This document shows positions 8,625 through 17,757 of a stretch of 64,000 bases of DNA, in pieces. Within the stretch, counting starts at the first letter, position 1; every line of letters starts with the position of its first letter. The translations under genes were made by a program, and so were the position numbers. The notes below the pieces were generated by a model. The model had not been told where the DNA came from, searched no databases, and saw nothing but the letters and a program-made list of their open reading frames with translations. The stretch spans positions 62,001-126,000 of the forward strand of contig JAIXZX010000008.1 in NCBI GenBank assembly GCA_027489335.1, given 5' to 3'. This DNA comes from Caulobacteraceae bacterium (GTDB taxonomy: Bacteria; Pseudomonadota; Alphaproteobacteria; Caulobacterales; Caulobacteraceae).

Positions 8625-9335
8625 CTAGAGGTGGCCGAGCTTATGGCCCTTCACGCCGAAACGCATATAGGGGGACGGACGCTCCGGATCATCCAGACGA
8701 AGCACCGCTTCCTTGATCATGGTCCGCGTGACCATGGGCAGCTCAAGGCCGAGCGCATCGTCGAAATCCACCCAGGCGATCTCCTCCAGCTCCCCGCAGT
8801 CGGGCTGTCGGTCGAGGCTGATCAGCCGCTCGGCGTCGGCCATCAAGAACCAGGTGTCGAACCGTTTGGCCAGCATGGGCGGGGTGACCGCCCGGGCGAT
8901 GATCTCCATGGCCTCCAGATCGGCCATGGCGCCTTGCGCCAGGAATTCCCGCCAGGGGCCGACGCCCGGCCTCGGCGGCGCAGGCTTGGCCAGCAGGAGG
9001 CCGGCCTCCTCGAAGGTCTCGCGGATGGCGGCCATGGCCAGCGCCCGGCCACGGCCCGGCTTGATGTGCCGATCGAACTTGGCCGCCACCTCAGGGCGCA
9101 GGTCGGTGGCGTGGGGGGCGCGGAAGTCGGCCCGGTCGATGCGCCCGCCCGGAAACACCCAGAGATTGGGCATGAAGTCGTGGCCGCTGTTGCGCTTGCC
9201 CATCAGGACCCGCGGCTTGGCGGCGTCCCGGCGGACCAGGATGATGGTGGCCGCATCCCGCGGCTTCACGGCTCGGGCGCCTTCGGGGCGCATCCGGCCC
9301 CCCTCGGGGCGGCGGGGAATCTCTGCGTCAGTCAT
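8625..9335 (-). CDS. Nudix hydrolase with split Nudix box (NUDT19-like)
   Basis: 236-residue hydrolase. The Nudix motif is present but interrupted: FPGGRIDRADF, an insertion of about 30 residues, then AAIRETFEEAGLLL, which holds the RExxEE metal site. This split box is a feature of NUDT19/RP2-like hydrolases, some of which cleave CoA or acyl-CoA diphosphate bonds, so a CoA-type diphosphatase is a reasonable guess only. The start (MTDAEIPRR) is the first ATG in the frame. It lies 64 bp behind rnr on the same strand. Confidence 0.85.
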   Translation of the reverse strand: MTDAEIPRRPEGGRMRPEGARAVKPRDAATIILVRRDAAKPRVLMGKRNSGHDFMPNLWVFPGGRIDRADFRAPHATDLRPEVAAKFDRHIKPGRGRALAMAAIRETFEEAGLLLAKPAPPRPGVGPWREFLAQGAMADLEAMEIIARAVTPPMLAKRFDTWFLMADAERLISLDRQPDCGELEEIAWVDFDDALGLELPMVTRTMIKEAVLRLDDPERPSPYMRFGVKGHKLGHL

Positions 9336-9399
9336 GAAACAACTGTATGACCGCCGCCGGACCCTTAGGAAGGCTGACCTTAGGTCAATTTCGTGCGGC

Positions 9400-11688
9400 T
9401 CACCGCCGCCGGTGCTTGCCGCCCTGACGGGGCAGGGGCGGGCGGCCGGCCTTGCGGCGGATGCCTAGGCGCGGGCGCGGGGCGGTGGGGTCGGGGGCGG
9501 CGGGCTCGCTCAGCATTTCGAACAGCAGGCCGCCGGTGATCGGGGTGGCTTCGCGCAACCGCACCTCGACGCTCATGCCGAGCGGCCAGCGGGCGCCGGA
9601 GCGCTCGCCGATCAGGGCGTGCATCTTTTCGTCGTGGATGAAAAACTCATCGCCAAGGTTGGAGATTGGGATCAGGCCGTCGGCGCCGGTCTCGGCCAGG
9701 CGGATGAACAGGCCAAATCGGGTCACCCCGGTGATGCGGCCGAGGAAGGTCGCGCCCACCTTGTCGGACAGGAAGGCCGCCACATAGCGGTCGGTGGCGT
9801 CGCGCTCGGCGGCCATGGCCCGGCGCTCGGCATGGGTGATCTCCTCGGCCGTGGCCTTCATGTGGGAGATGTCCCAGTCGCTGAGACCGTCGGGGCCGCC
9901 GGGGAGGTTGAGGCCAAGCGCGCTGATCAGGCCCCGGTGGACGATGAGGTCGGCGTACCTGCGAATAGGCGACGTAAAGTGCGCATAACGGGCCAGATTC
10001 AGGCCGAAATGGCCGATATTGTCGGTGGAATAATGGGCCTGCATCTGGGTGCGCAGGACCACCTCGTTGACGATCTCGGCGTGCGGTCCTTCCCGGGTCA
10101 GGTCCAGCAGGCGGTTGAAGCGGTCGGTGCGGGCGGCCTCGCCCTTGGACCAGTTCACCGAGATCGAGCCCAGGAACTCGGCCAGGGAGTCCAGCTTCTC
10201 CGGGCTGGGCGCGTCATGGATCCGGTAGATCAGCGGCGTGCGCTTGGCCTCCAGGGTCTCGGCGGCGCAGACATTGGCCTGGATCATCATCTCCTCGATC
10301 AGCTTGTGGGCTTCGAGGGACGGCCGCGGGGTGATCGAATCGATCTTCCCGTCGTCGCCGATGACGATGCGGCGCTCAGAGCTTTCGATGGCCAGCGGCG
10401 AGCGGGCTTCGCGGCCCTTCTTGAGGGTCAGGTAGGCGGCCCACAGGGGCTTGAGGATGGGGTCGAGCAGGGGGCCGGCCTTGTCGTCGGGGCGGCCGTC
10501 GATGGCGTCCTGGGCCTGTTCGTAGGCGAGCTTGGCGGCTGAACGCATCAAGCCGCGGACGAACTTGTGGCTGCGTTTGCGCCCCTGGCGGTCGAAGACC
10601 ATGCGCACGGCCATGCAGGCCCGGGTCTCGCCCTCCCGCAGGGAGCAGAGGCCGTTGGAGAGCCGCTCGGGCAGCATGGGCTCCACCCGGTCGGGGAAGT
10701 AGACGCTGTTGGCCTTGTCCCGGGCCTCGCGGTCCAGGGCGCCGGCCGGGCGGACATAGGCGGCCACGTCGGCGATGGCGACCCAGACGATCCAGCCGCC
10801 TTCATTGGCCGGGTCCTCGTCGACCTGGGCGAAGACGGCGTCGTCGTGATCGCGGGCGTCGGCGGGATCGATGGTGATCAGCGGCAGGTCGCGCAGGTCC
10901 TCCCGACCGGCCAGGGTCGGTGCCTGGGCGGCCTCGGCCTCAGCGACAGCCTCATCGGAAAAGCCGGTGGGAATGCCGTGGCTGTGGATGGCGATAAGGC
11001 TTGCGGCCCGGGGTTCGTCCTCGCGGCCGACCACCTCCAGCACCTTGCCGCGCTTGGGGCCGTGGTGGCGCTCGGCGGTCCCCACCTGGGCCAGGACCAG
11101 GTCGCCGTCCTTGAGCTGGCCGTCATCGAAGACAATGAGGCTCTCTTTGGACTTGCGGTCCACCGGCTCGATGCGGACCTCGCGGCGGTGCTTGCGCACC
11201 ACGCCCAGCACCCTGTGGGCGCTCTGGCCCAGACGCTTGATCAGCCGGGCCTCGGTCTCGCCGCTCTCCAGGGTGACGAAGCGGACCAGCAGCCGGTCGC
11301 CCAGGCCCGGCGCACCGGCCACCGCCTCGGCCTTGTCCGGCGCCAGATGGACCAGCGGCGTGTCCTCCGCGCCCTTGGTGAGGCGCACCAGGAGGTCGCC
11401 ATCGGTGTCGCGCTCGACCACGTCGACGACTCCGACCGGAGGCAGAGCACCGGTCTCGGCCACGCCCTTGCGGCCCCGGCGGCTCAAGGTCCCGTCGGCC
11501 TGCAGTTCGCCCAGCATCTCGCGAAGGGCTCGGCGGTCGGCGCCCTTCAGCCCGAAGGTCCGCGCCAGTTCAGAGCGGTCTGTCTCGCCGGTCTCGCGAA
11601 TGTGGCGCAGCAGGGTTTCGCGGTCGGGCAGGCCCGCGGGGCGGGCGGCGGCGAAACGTTCGGACTTGGGCGTTCGGGTCTTGACCAT
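9400..11688 (-). CDS. rnr: Ribonuclease R, 3'-5' exoribonuclease
   Basis: 762-residue RNase II/R family enzyme that degrades structured RNA processively. Order: N-terminal winged helix (DRSELARTFGLKGADRRALR), two cold-shock/OB domains, the RNB catalytic domain with ITIDPADARDHDDAVF (the Asp cluster for Mg2+), a C-terminal S1 domain (VGATFLGRITGVTRFGLFIR), and a short basic tail ending GGKHRRR. Length is usual for RNase R. 33 bp separate it from the AAA ATPase gene upstream; likely in one minus-strand run with topA. Confidence 0.96.
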   Translation of the reverse strand: MVKTRTPKSERFAAARPAGLPDRETLLRHIRETGETDRSELARTFGLKGADRRALREMLGELQADGTLSRRGRKGVAETGALPPVGVVDVVERDTDGDLLVRLTKGAEDTPLVHLAPDKAEAVAGAPGLGDRLLVRFVTLESGETEARLIKRLGQSAHRVLGVVRKHRREVRIEPVDRKSKESLIVFDDGQLKDGDLVLAQVGTAERHHGPKRGKVLEVVGREDEPRAASLIAIHSHGIPTGFSDEAVAEAEAAQAPTLAGREDLRDLPLITIDPADARDHDDAVFAQVDEDPANEGGWIVWVAIADVAAYVRPAGALDREARDKANSVYFPDRVEPMLPERLSNGLCSLREGETRACMAVRMVFDRQGRKRSHKFVRGLMRSAAKLAYEQAQDAIDGRPDDKAGPLLDPILKPLWAAYLTLKKGREARSPLAIESSERRIVIGDDGKIDSITPRPSLEAHKLIEEMMIQANVCAAETLEAKRTPLIYRIHDAPSPEKLDSLAEFLGSISVNWSKGEAARTDRFNRLLDLTREGPHAEIVNEVVLRTQMQAHYSTDNIGHFGLNLARYAHFTSPIRRYADLIVHRGLISALGLNLPGGPDGLSDWDISHMKATAEEITHAERRAMAAERDATDRYVAAFLSDKVGATFLGRITGVTRFGLFIRLAETGADGLIPISNLGDEFFIHDEKMHALIGERSGARWPLGMSVEVRLREATPITGGLLFEMLSEPAAPDPTAPRPRLGIRRKAGRPPLPRQGGKHRRR

Positions 11689-11721
11689 TGCGTCTTGTAA
11701 CGCGGGAATCGCGCTTACGCT

Positions 11722-12858
11722 TCAGTCGTCATCGTCCTTGAAGGCGCCGAACAGCGTCAGGCCATCGATGGTGGTGGCGCCGTCGCTCTTGCGGACGGTG
11801 CGCACCGCGCCTTGGTCCATGAGCGCCTGGGCCAGACGCTCGGAGTGGGTGACCAGCCAGACCTGGGTCCGCTCAGAGGCCTTGGCGATCAGGGCGGCCA
11901 GGGGCTCCATCAGATCGGGATGCAGGCTGGCTTCGGGCTCGTTGAGCGCGATGAAGGGCGGCAGGCGATAGGCCAGCAGCGCGCCGGCCAGGGCCAGGAA
12001 GCGCAAGGTCCCGTCCGACAGCTCGGCGGGCTCAAAGACGCGCTGTGGAAACTCCGGCAGGCGCAGGCCGAAGGTGGCGGTGCGGTCCGGAAAGGGCAGG
12101 CTGAGCACCGCCCCTGGAAAGGCGCTGGCCACCGCCTCGTCCAGGTCGCTCCGATCCTGCCGGATATGGGCGAGCGTAGCGAAGACCGCCGCCAGGTTGG
12201 AGCCGTCGGAGGCGAGCGTCGGGGCGGCCACGGCCACGCAGGGCCGGCGCAGGGCCGAATCCGCATCGGTGCGCACGTCGTGATAGAAGCGCCATTCCAG
12301 CAGGGTCCGCCGCACGGCGTCGAGTTCCGGATAGCGGCCCGGATCCTCCAGCCGGCCCAGCAGGGTCTCCGAAGAGAGCAGGTCGATGTCGATTTCGGCC
12401 GGCCGGCCCTCGGCGTCCCTGGCCATCACCGAGGCGTTGCGGCGCTCCACCAGGCGTGAGCGGCGCTGACCTGACAGATAGGTCAGGGTCTCCACCTTGA
12501 CCTGGGGCTCCAGGTCGAAGGCCGCGGCGGTGACCCTTTGCGGAAAGCCCACCTCCACCTCGTAGCGGAAGGCGCTGTTGCGGGCGCCGGGCGCGGCCAG
12601 GCTGACCGACAGGGCGATACGGCTCGGTTCCTTGCCCTTGCGGGGGCCGGCCCACATGGCCAGGTCCAGGCCCTCGGCCGCCAGCCGCGCGCCCAGCTGG
12701 TTCTGGGCGGCGGCCTGCAAAAGGTCGAGCGCCCGGTAGAGGTTGGATTTGCCGACGCCGTTGGCGCCGACAAACACGTCCAGCCGCGACATCGGATAGG
12801 TGATGGCCCGCAGCGACCGGTAGCCTGAAACCGAGACCTCGCGGGCGGGCAGGTCCAC
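11722..12858 (-). CDS. Stand-alone AAA_21/OLD-like ATPase, function unknown
   Basis: 378 residues with an SMC/ABC-type ATPase split by a central insertion: Walker A GANGVGKSNLY near residue 32, a signature-like ELSDGTLRFLALAG, Walker B PFIALNEPEASLHPDL, and the switch His in LVTHSERLAQAL. It resembles the ATPase half of OLD nucleases and RecF-like proteins, but no TOPRIM nuclease domain follows and none of the neighbours supplies one. Acidic C-terminus (FKDDDD). It starts 5 bp after topA ends, so it is probably cotranscribed with it; a role in DNA maintenance is only inferred from that. Confidence 0.85.
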   Translation of the reverse strand: MDLPAREVSVSGYRSLRAITYPMSRLDVFVGANGVGKSNLYRALDLLQAAAQNQLGARLAAEGLDLAMWAGPRKGKEPSRIALSVSLAAPGARNSAFRYEVEVGFPQRVTAAAFDLEPQVKVETLTYLSGQRRSRLVERRNASVMARDAEGRPAEIDIDLLSSETLLGRLEDPGRYPELDAVRRTLLEWRFYHDVRTDADSALRRPCVAVAAPTLASDGSNLAAVFATLAHIRQDRSDLDEAVASAFPGAVLSLPFPDRTATFGLRLPEFPQRVFEPAELSDGTLRFLALAGALLAYRLPPFIALNEPEASLHPDLMEPLAALIAKASERTQVWLVTHSERLAQALMDQGAVRTVRKSDGATTIDGLTLFGAFKDDDD

Positions 12859-12863
12859 CGGCC

Positions 12864-15521
12864 TTAACTCGCCGCGGTCTTCTTTGCGGGCGCCTTCTTG
12901 GCCGCAGGTTTCTTGGCCGCGGGCTTTTTCGCCGCCACCTTTTTCGCGGTCGTCTTGGCGGCCGGCGCCTTTTCAGCCTTCTCGGCCTTGGGCTTGGCGG
13001 CCGCCTTCTTCACCGGCTTCTTCTTGGTCCCGCCCTTGGCCTCGCGCTCGGCCAGCAGGGCGACTGCCTGTTCGAGGGTCACCTCCTGGGGATCGCCGCC
13101 CCGGGGGATGTTGGCGTTGGTGGCGCCGTGCTTGATGTAGGGGCCGAAGCGTCCCGACAGGATGCGCACCGGGGCGCCGTCGGCCGGGTGGACCCCCAGG
13201 TCCTTCAGAGCCGCAGCCTCGCCCCGGCGTCCCTTGCCGCCGGCCTTCTTCTCGGCGATCAGGGCTACGGCGCGGTTGAGACCCACCTCGAACACCTCGT
13301 CGATGCTCTCCAGATTGGCGTAGGCGCCGTTGTGCTGCACGAACGGCCCGTAGCGGCCTAGCCCGGCCAGGATCATCTGGCCGTCCTCCGGGTGCTCGCC
13401 CACTTCACGGGGCAGGCGCAGCAGGCGCAGGCCCTTTTCCAGGTCCATGGCGGCCGGCGACCAGGTCTTGGGCAGGCTGGAGCGCTTGGGCTTGTCGCCC
13501 TCGCCGAGCTGCACATAGGGGCCAAAGCGGCCGTTCTTCAGGTGGACGATCAAGCCGGTTTCAGGGTCGGTCCCCAATTCGCGGTCGGCGTTGGCCGCAT
13601 CGGCCTCATCGCCCTCGCTTTGCGCGATGGGGCGGGTGAAGCGGCACTCGGGATAGTTGGAGCAGCCGATAAAGGCCCCGAACTTGCCGGTCTTCAGGGA
13701 CAGCTGGCCGGTGGCGCAGGTGGGGCAGGCCCGGGGATCTGATCCATCGGCCTTGGCCGGGAAGATGTGGGGACCCAGGGCCTCGTTCAGGGCGTCCAGG
13801 ACGTTGGTGACCCGCAGCTCGGAGATCTCGCCCACGGCGGCGTGGAAATCCTGCCAGAACTCCCGCAGAAGCACCTTCCAGTTCAGATCGCCGGCCGAGA
13901 CAAGGTCGAGCTTTTCCTCAAGGGCGGCGGTGAAGTCGTACTCCACATAGCGGCGGAAGAACTGCTCCAGGAAGGCGGTGACCAGCCGGCCCTTGTCCTC
14001 GGGCACGAACCGGTTCTTGTCCATCTTCACATAGTCGCGGTCGCGCAGGACGGTCAGCACCGAGGCGTAGGTCGACGGCCGCCCAATGCCGAGCTCCTCC
14101 ATCTTCTTGACCAGGCTGGCTTCCGAATAGCGGGGCGGCGGCTCGGTGAAGTGCTGGGCGGCCCGGGCGGCGGCGACCTTGGCGCTCGCGCCCTGGCTGA
14201 CCTGGGGCAGGCGGCCGGATTCTTCGTCGTCGGCGTCGTCGCGGCCCTCTTCGTAGACGGCCAGATAGCCGTCGAACAGGATCACCTGGCCAGTGGCGCG
14301 CAGGCCGGTCTGGCCATCGGCGCTCTCCAGCTCGATGGTGGTGCGCTCGATGCGGGCGCTCTCCATCTGCGAGGCGATCATCCGCTTCCAGATCAGCTCG
14401 TAAAGTCGACCCAGATCCCCGTCGAGACGCAGGGAGCCGGGATTGCGGCCAAGACTGGTGGGGCGGATCGCCTCGTGGGCCTCCTGGGCGTTCTTGGCCT
14501 TGGTGCGATAGATGCGAGCCTGGTCGGGGACGTAGTCCTTGCCATAGACCCCGGCGATCACCTGGCGGGCCTCGTCCAGGGCCTCAGGGGCGGCCTGCAC
14601 GCCGTCGGTCCGCATATAGGTGATCAGACCGACGGTCTCGCCGCCGATATCGACGCCTTCATAGAGCTTCTGGGCGGCCTGCATGGTGCGCTGGGCCGAG
14701 AAGCCGAGCTTGCGCGAGGCCTCCTGCTGCAGAGTCGAAGTGGTGAAGGGCGGGGCCGGCGAGCGCTTGGCCGGTTTCTTCTCGACTGAGGCGACGGTGA
14801 AGCTGGCGGCCTGGACGGCGGCCTTGGCGGCTTCTGCCGCGGCCGCATCGCCCAGGTCGAACTTGGTCAGGCGCTTGGCCTGATGCTTGACCAGCCGGGC
14901 GACGAAGGGATCGCCGCCGGCCGAGACGTCGGCGTCGACGGTCCAGTATTCCTGGGTCTTGAAGCGCTCGATCTCGAGCTCGCGGTCGACGATCAGCCGC
15001 AGGGCCACCGACTGAACCCGGCCGGCCGAGCGGGAGCCGGGCAGCTTGCGCCACAGGACGGGCGAGAGGGTGAAGCCCACCAGATAGTCCAGCGCGCGGC
15101 GGGCGAGGTAGGCCTCCACCAGCTCCATGTCGATGTCGCGTGGGGCCTTCATGGCCTCGGTGACGGCGGACTTGGTGATGGCGTTGAACACCACCCGCTG
15201 GACCTTGGCGTCCTTGATGACCTTCTTCTTCTGAAGGACCTCCAGCACGTGCCAGGAGATGGCCTCGCCTTCGCGGTCGGGGTCGGTGGCCAGGATCAGG
15301 CGGTCGGCGCCTTTCATGGCGTCGGCGATGTCATTGAGCCGCTTGGCGGACTTGGCGTCCACATCCCAGCTCATGGCGAAGTCATCGTCGGGCCGGACCG
15401 AACCGTCTTTGGGGGGCAGGTCTCGCACATGGCCGTAGGAGGCCAGGACGATATAGTCCGACCCCAGGTACTTATTGATGGTCTTGGCCTTGGCCGGGCT
15501 CTCGACGACGACGACGTTCAT
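12864..15521 (-). CDS. topA: DNA topoisomerase I (type IA)
   Basis: 885-residue enzyme that relaxes negative supercoils. Seen: TOPRIM domain VVVESPAKAKTINKYLG with ATDPDREGEAISWH, the active-site Tyr region LITYMRTDG, PTSLGRNPG, a Cys4 zinc-ribbon (CPTCATG...IGCSNYPEC) and several topoisomerase C-terminal repeats (NGRFGPYVQLG, LGRYGPFVQHN, SGRFGPYIKHG). The last ~50 residues are a Lys/Ala-rich tail with AAKKP/AAKKA repeats, a histone-H1-like DNA-binding extension common in Caulobacterales and actinobacteria. Starts with ATG at 15521; dprA lies upstream on the same strand beyond a small gene on the other strand. Confidence 0.97.
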   Translation of the reverse strand: MNVVVVESPAKAKTINKYLGSDYIVLASYGHVRDLPPKDGSVRPDDDFAMSWDVDAKSAKRLNDIADAMKGADRLILATDPDREGEAISWHVLEVLQKKKVIKDAKVQRVVFNAITKSAVTEAMKAPRDIDMELVEAYLARRALDYLVGFTLSPVLWRKLPGSRSAGRVQSVALRLIVDRELEIERFKTQEYWTVDADVSAGGDPFVARLVKHQAKRLTKFDLGDAAAAEAAKAAVQAASFTVASVEKKPAKRSPAPPFTTSTLQQEASRKLGFSAQRTMQAAQKLYEGVDIGGETVGLITYMRTDGVQAAPEALDEARQVIAGVYGKDYVPDQARIYRTKAKNAQEAHEAIRPTSLGRNPGSLRLDGDLGRLYELIWKRMIASQMESARIERTTIELESADGQTGLRATGQVILFDGYLAVYEEGRDDADDEESGRLPQVSQGASAKVAAARAAQHFTEPPPRYSEASLVKKMEELGIGRPSTYASVLTVLRDRDYVKMDKNRFVPEDKGRLVTAFLEQFFRRYVEYDFTAALEEKLDLVSAGDLNWKVLLREFWQDFHAAVGEISELRVTNVLDALNEALGPHIFPAKADGSDPRACPTCATGQLSLKTGKFGAFIGCSNYPECRFTRPIAQSEGDEADAANADRELGTDPETGLIVHLKNGRFGPYVQLGEGDKPKRSSLPKTWSPAAMDLEKGLRLLRLPREVGEHPEDGQMILAGLGRYGPFVQHNGAYANLESIDEVFEVGLNRAVALIAEKKAGGKGRRGEAAALKDLGVHPADGAPVRILSGRFGPYIKHGATNANIPRGGDPQEVTLEQAVALLAEREAKGGTKKKPVKKAAAKPKAEKAEKAPAAKTTAKKVAAKKPAAKKPAAKKAPAKKTAAS

Positions 15522-15687
15522 TTATGGAGCTTTGACTGAAGGTTCCGCGAGCAAAACGCCCGGAACACAAAGGCGCGAAAGGTGGGCCGGGGGGTAGGGC
15601 CGTGTCAACCGGGCTGAAAACTCAACCTGAAGTGTTCTCGCGACCGTATTTGGTGTGGATGGCGAATCCGCATAAGGACAGTGTCTG

Positions 15688-15870
15688 ATGCTCGCCCCGC
15701 TGCCGCCCGACGCCTCGCCGCAACAGGTCGCCCTCTTCATTGAGGAGATCCTGAGGGACCTTTCGGAGTTGGCGGCGGTGAAGGGATATCGGGGACTGGC
15801 CACCACCCTGATGGTCGCCGCCCTGGAAGCGGCCCGCGCCTCGGCCGGAGCGCCCGACGCCGAAATGTGA
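15688..15870 (+). CDS. Small conserved-looking hypothetical protein (60 aa)
   Basis: Short protein beginning MLAPLPPDASPQQVALFIEE, predicted all-helical (EEILRDLSELAAVKGYRGLA), without signal peptide or membrane segment. AAGGAC precedes the ATG by about 8 nt, codon use matches the neighbours, and it fills the gap between topA (divergent) and dprA (convergent, 4 bp apart). I have a weak recollection of similar short proteins in Caulobacter but no function is known. Confidence 0.6.
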   Translation: MLAPLPPDASPQQVALFIEEILRDLSELAAVKGYRGLATTLMVAALEAARASAGAPDAEM

Positions 15871-15874
15871 GGCC

Positions 15875-16969
15875 TCATGCGCTCGCCGCCAGACCGCCGG
15901 GCAGCAGTTCGGCTCGTCCAGCCAGCGCTAGCTCCACCAGGGCGGCCGCCACCGCGCCTGGCTCGCGGCCTGTGGCGCGGACAAGCTCGTCGCGCGACAC
16001 CGGGGTCGGTGAGAGCAGGGCGGCCACCTTCTCTGTGAGGCCGTGGTCCGAGTCTGTGATGTCTGACGCGCCCCGGAAGCCGGCGCCCGGCTCAGCGAGT
16101 CCGCCCAGGGTCTCCAGGGCCCTGATGACATCGCCGGCGCCTTCGCACAGGGCCGCCCCCTGGCGGATCAGGTCGTTGGTCCCGCGGGCGCGGGGATCGA
16201 GTGGTGAGCCCGGCACCGCCAGCACCTCGCGACCCTGCTCGGCGGCGAGACGGGCGGTGATCAGGGAGCCGGAGCGCAGTTCGGCCTCGACCACCACCAC
16301 GGCGCGGGAGAGGCCGGCGATGATCCGGTTGCGCCGGGGGAAGTCCCGCGCCTGGGCCTGGCGGCCGGGGGGGTGCTCGGCCACCACGCAGCCATCGGCT
16401 ACAAGCCGCTGATAAAGGTCGCGATGTTCCGGGGGGTAGATGTCGTCCACCCCGCCGCCCAGGACGGCGATCGTGCCATGCTCCAGAGCGCCCTCATGGG
16501 CGGCGCCGTCGATGCCGCGGGCCATGCCGGAGACGATCACGTGACCCGCCTGGCCGAGCTCGGCGGCGAGGCCGCGGGCGAATCGCTGGCCGGCGGCGGA
16601 GGCGACCCGCGCCCCGACAATGGCGATCACCGAGCGGTCGATAAGGCTGACGTCCCCTCGCGCCCAGAGCAGGGGCGGGGGCGGGTCGAGGGCCGCCAGG
16701 GCCTGAGGGAAGTCGGGGTCGCAGGCGCAGATCAACTGGGCGCCCAGGGCCTCGCCGGCGTCCAGTTCGGCCTGCGCCTCAGCCGCTGTCGGGATGGCCG
16801 GCGCACGGCTGCGCCCGCCGCGACGGGCGAGCTCCGGCAGCGCCTCAAGGGCCCGGGCGGGCTCGGCGTAGCGACGGATCAATTGGTCGAAGGTGACGGG
16901 GCCCACGCCCTCCGTACGGGCCAGCCGCAGCCAGTCCCGCCTGGCCTCGGGCGACAGGGCCTCGCTCAT
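15875..16969 (-). CDS. dprA: DprA/Smf, DNA-processing protein
   Basis: 364 residues. N-terminal SAM-like helical part (GVGPVTFDQLIRRY), central Rossmann DNA_processg_A domain with IVGARVASAAGQRFARGLA, SGMARGIDGAAHEGAL, AVLGGGVDDIYPPEH and AVPGSPLDPRARGTNDLIRQ, then a C-terminal winged helix (about 300-364). DprA loads RecA on incoming single-stranded DNA in natural transformation. It overlaps the end of plsY by 4 bp (ATGA). Confidence 0.95.
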   Translation of the reverse strand: MSEALSPEARRDWLRLARTEGVGPVTFDQLIRRYAEPARALEALPELARRGGRSRAPAIPTAAEAQAELDAGEALGAQLICACDPDFPQALAALDPPPPLLWARGDVSLIDRSVIAIVGARVASAAGQRFARGLAAELGQAGHVIVSGMARGIDGAAHEGALEHGTIAVLGGGVDDIYPPEHRDLYQRLVADGCVVAEHPPGRQAQARDFPRRNRIIAGLSRAVVVVEAELRSGSLITARLAAEQGREVLAVPGSPLDPRARGTNDLIRQGAALCEGAGDVIRALETLGGLAEPGAGFRGASDITDSDHGLTEKVAALLSPTPVSRDELVRATGREPGAVAAALVELALAGRAELLPGGLAASA

Positions 16970-17622
16970 GCAGGATCCGCAGACGTGGCGGGTTTCTTGC
17001 CGCCGATCTTCGGTTCCTCGCCCTTCAGAAGGCGGCCGATATTGTCCTTGTGGCGGATGAAGATCAGCACCGCCATGACCACGGCGAGCACCGCCACCGG
17101 ATAGGGCCGGTCGGTAAGGAAGACATAGACTGGGGCCGCCACCGCCGCTGTCAGGGCCGCCAGGGACGACATGCGGAAGATCAGGGCCATCAAGATCCAG
17201 GTGGCGCCGGCGAGCATGCCCACGGGCCAGGCCGCGGCCAGCAGGGTGCCGAAGAAGGTGGCCACCCCCTTGCCGCCCTTGAACTTCAGCCAGACGGGGA
17301 AGATGTGGCCGATGAAGGCCGCCCCGCCGGCCAGGGCCGTCAGGGTCGCCTGCACCGCCTGCGGCGCGTCCTTCGTCAGGAACCAGGCGATGAAGACGGC
17401 CATGGCGCCCTTGCCCCCATCGCCCAGCAGGGTGACGAGCGCCAGGTCCTTGCGCCCGGTGCGCAGGACATTGGTCGCCCCGATGTTGCCGGAGCCGATG
17501 GACCGGACGTCGCCGGCTCCGCCCAGGCGGGTGGCGATGACGCCGAAGGGTATGGAGCCCAGGAGGTAACCACCGATCACGGCGATGGCGATGAGCATCG
17601 GGCTGAGCTGGTCGGTCGGCAT
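16966..17622 (-). CDS. plsY: PlsY, acyl-phosphate:glycerol-3-phosphate acyltransferase
   Basis: 218-residue inner-membrane enzyme making lysophosphatidate from acyl-phosphate and glycerol 3-phosphate, the first step of phospholipid synthesis. The three PlsY motifs are visible: GSIPFGVI and GSGNIGATNVLR, then FKGGKGVATFFG, with five or so hydrophobic segments. The C-terminal ~25 residues are hydrophilic. Translationally coupled to dprA; 135 bp behind the pyrC-like gene. Confidence 0.95.
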   Translation of the reverse strand: MPTDQLSPMLIAIAVIGGYLLGSIPFGVIATRLGGAGDVRSIGSGNIGATNVLRTGRKDLALVTLLGDGGKGAMAVFIAWFLTKDAPQAVQATLTALAGGAAFIGHIFPVWLKFKGGKGVATFFGTLLAAAWPVGMLAGATWILMALIFRMSSLAALTAAVAAPVYVFLTDRPYPVAVLAVVMAVLIFIRHKDNIGRLLKGEEPKIGGKKPATSADPA

Positions 17623-17757
17623 GGCGTGTCCCCCGTCGTCTGCTTCTGTGGCGCGTCCGTTCGCCTAGTCCTAGACCCGCCCCGGGCCGCCGTCACCGCC
17701 GCGCTTAATGTTTCTGTTTTGTTCCAGGCCGCGGCGTTTGGCAAGATGGCGCGGGCG

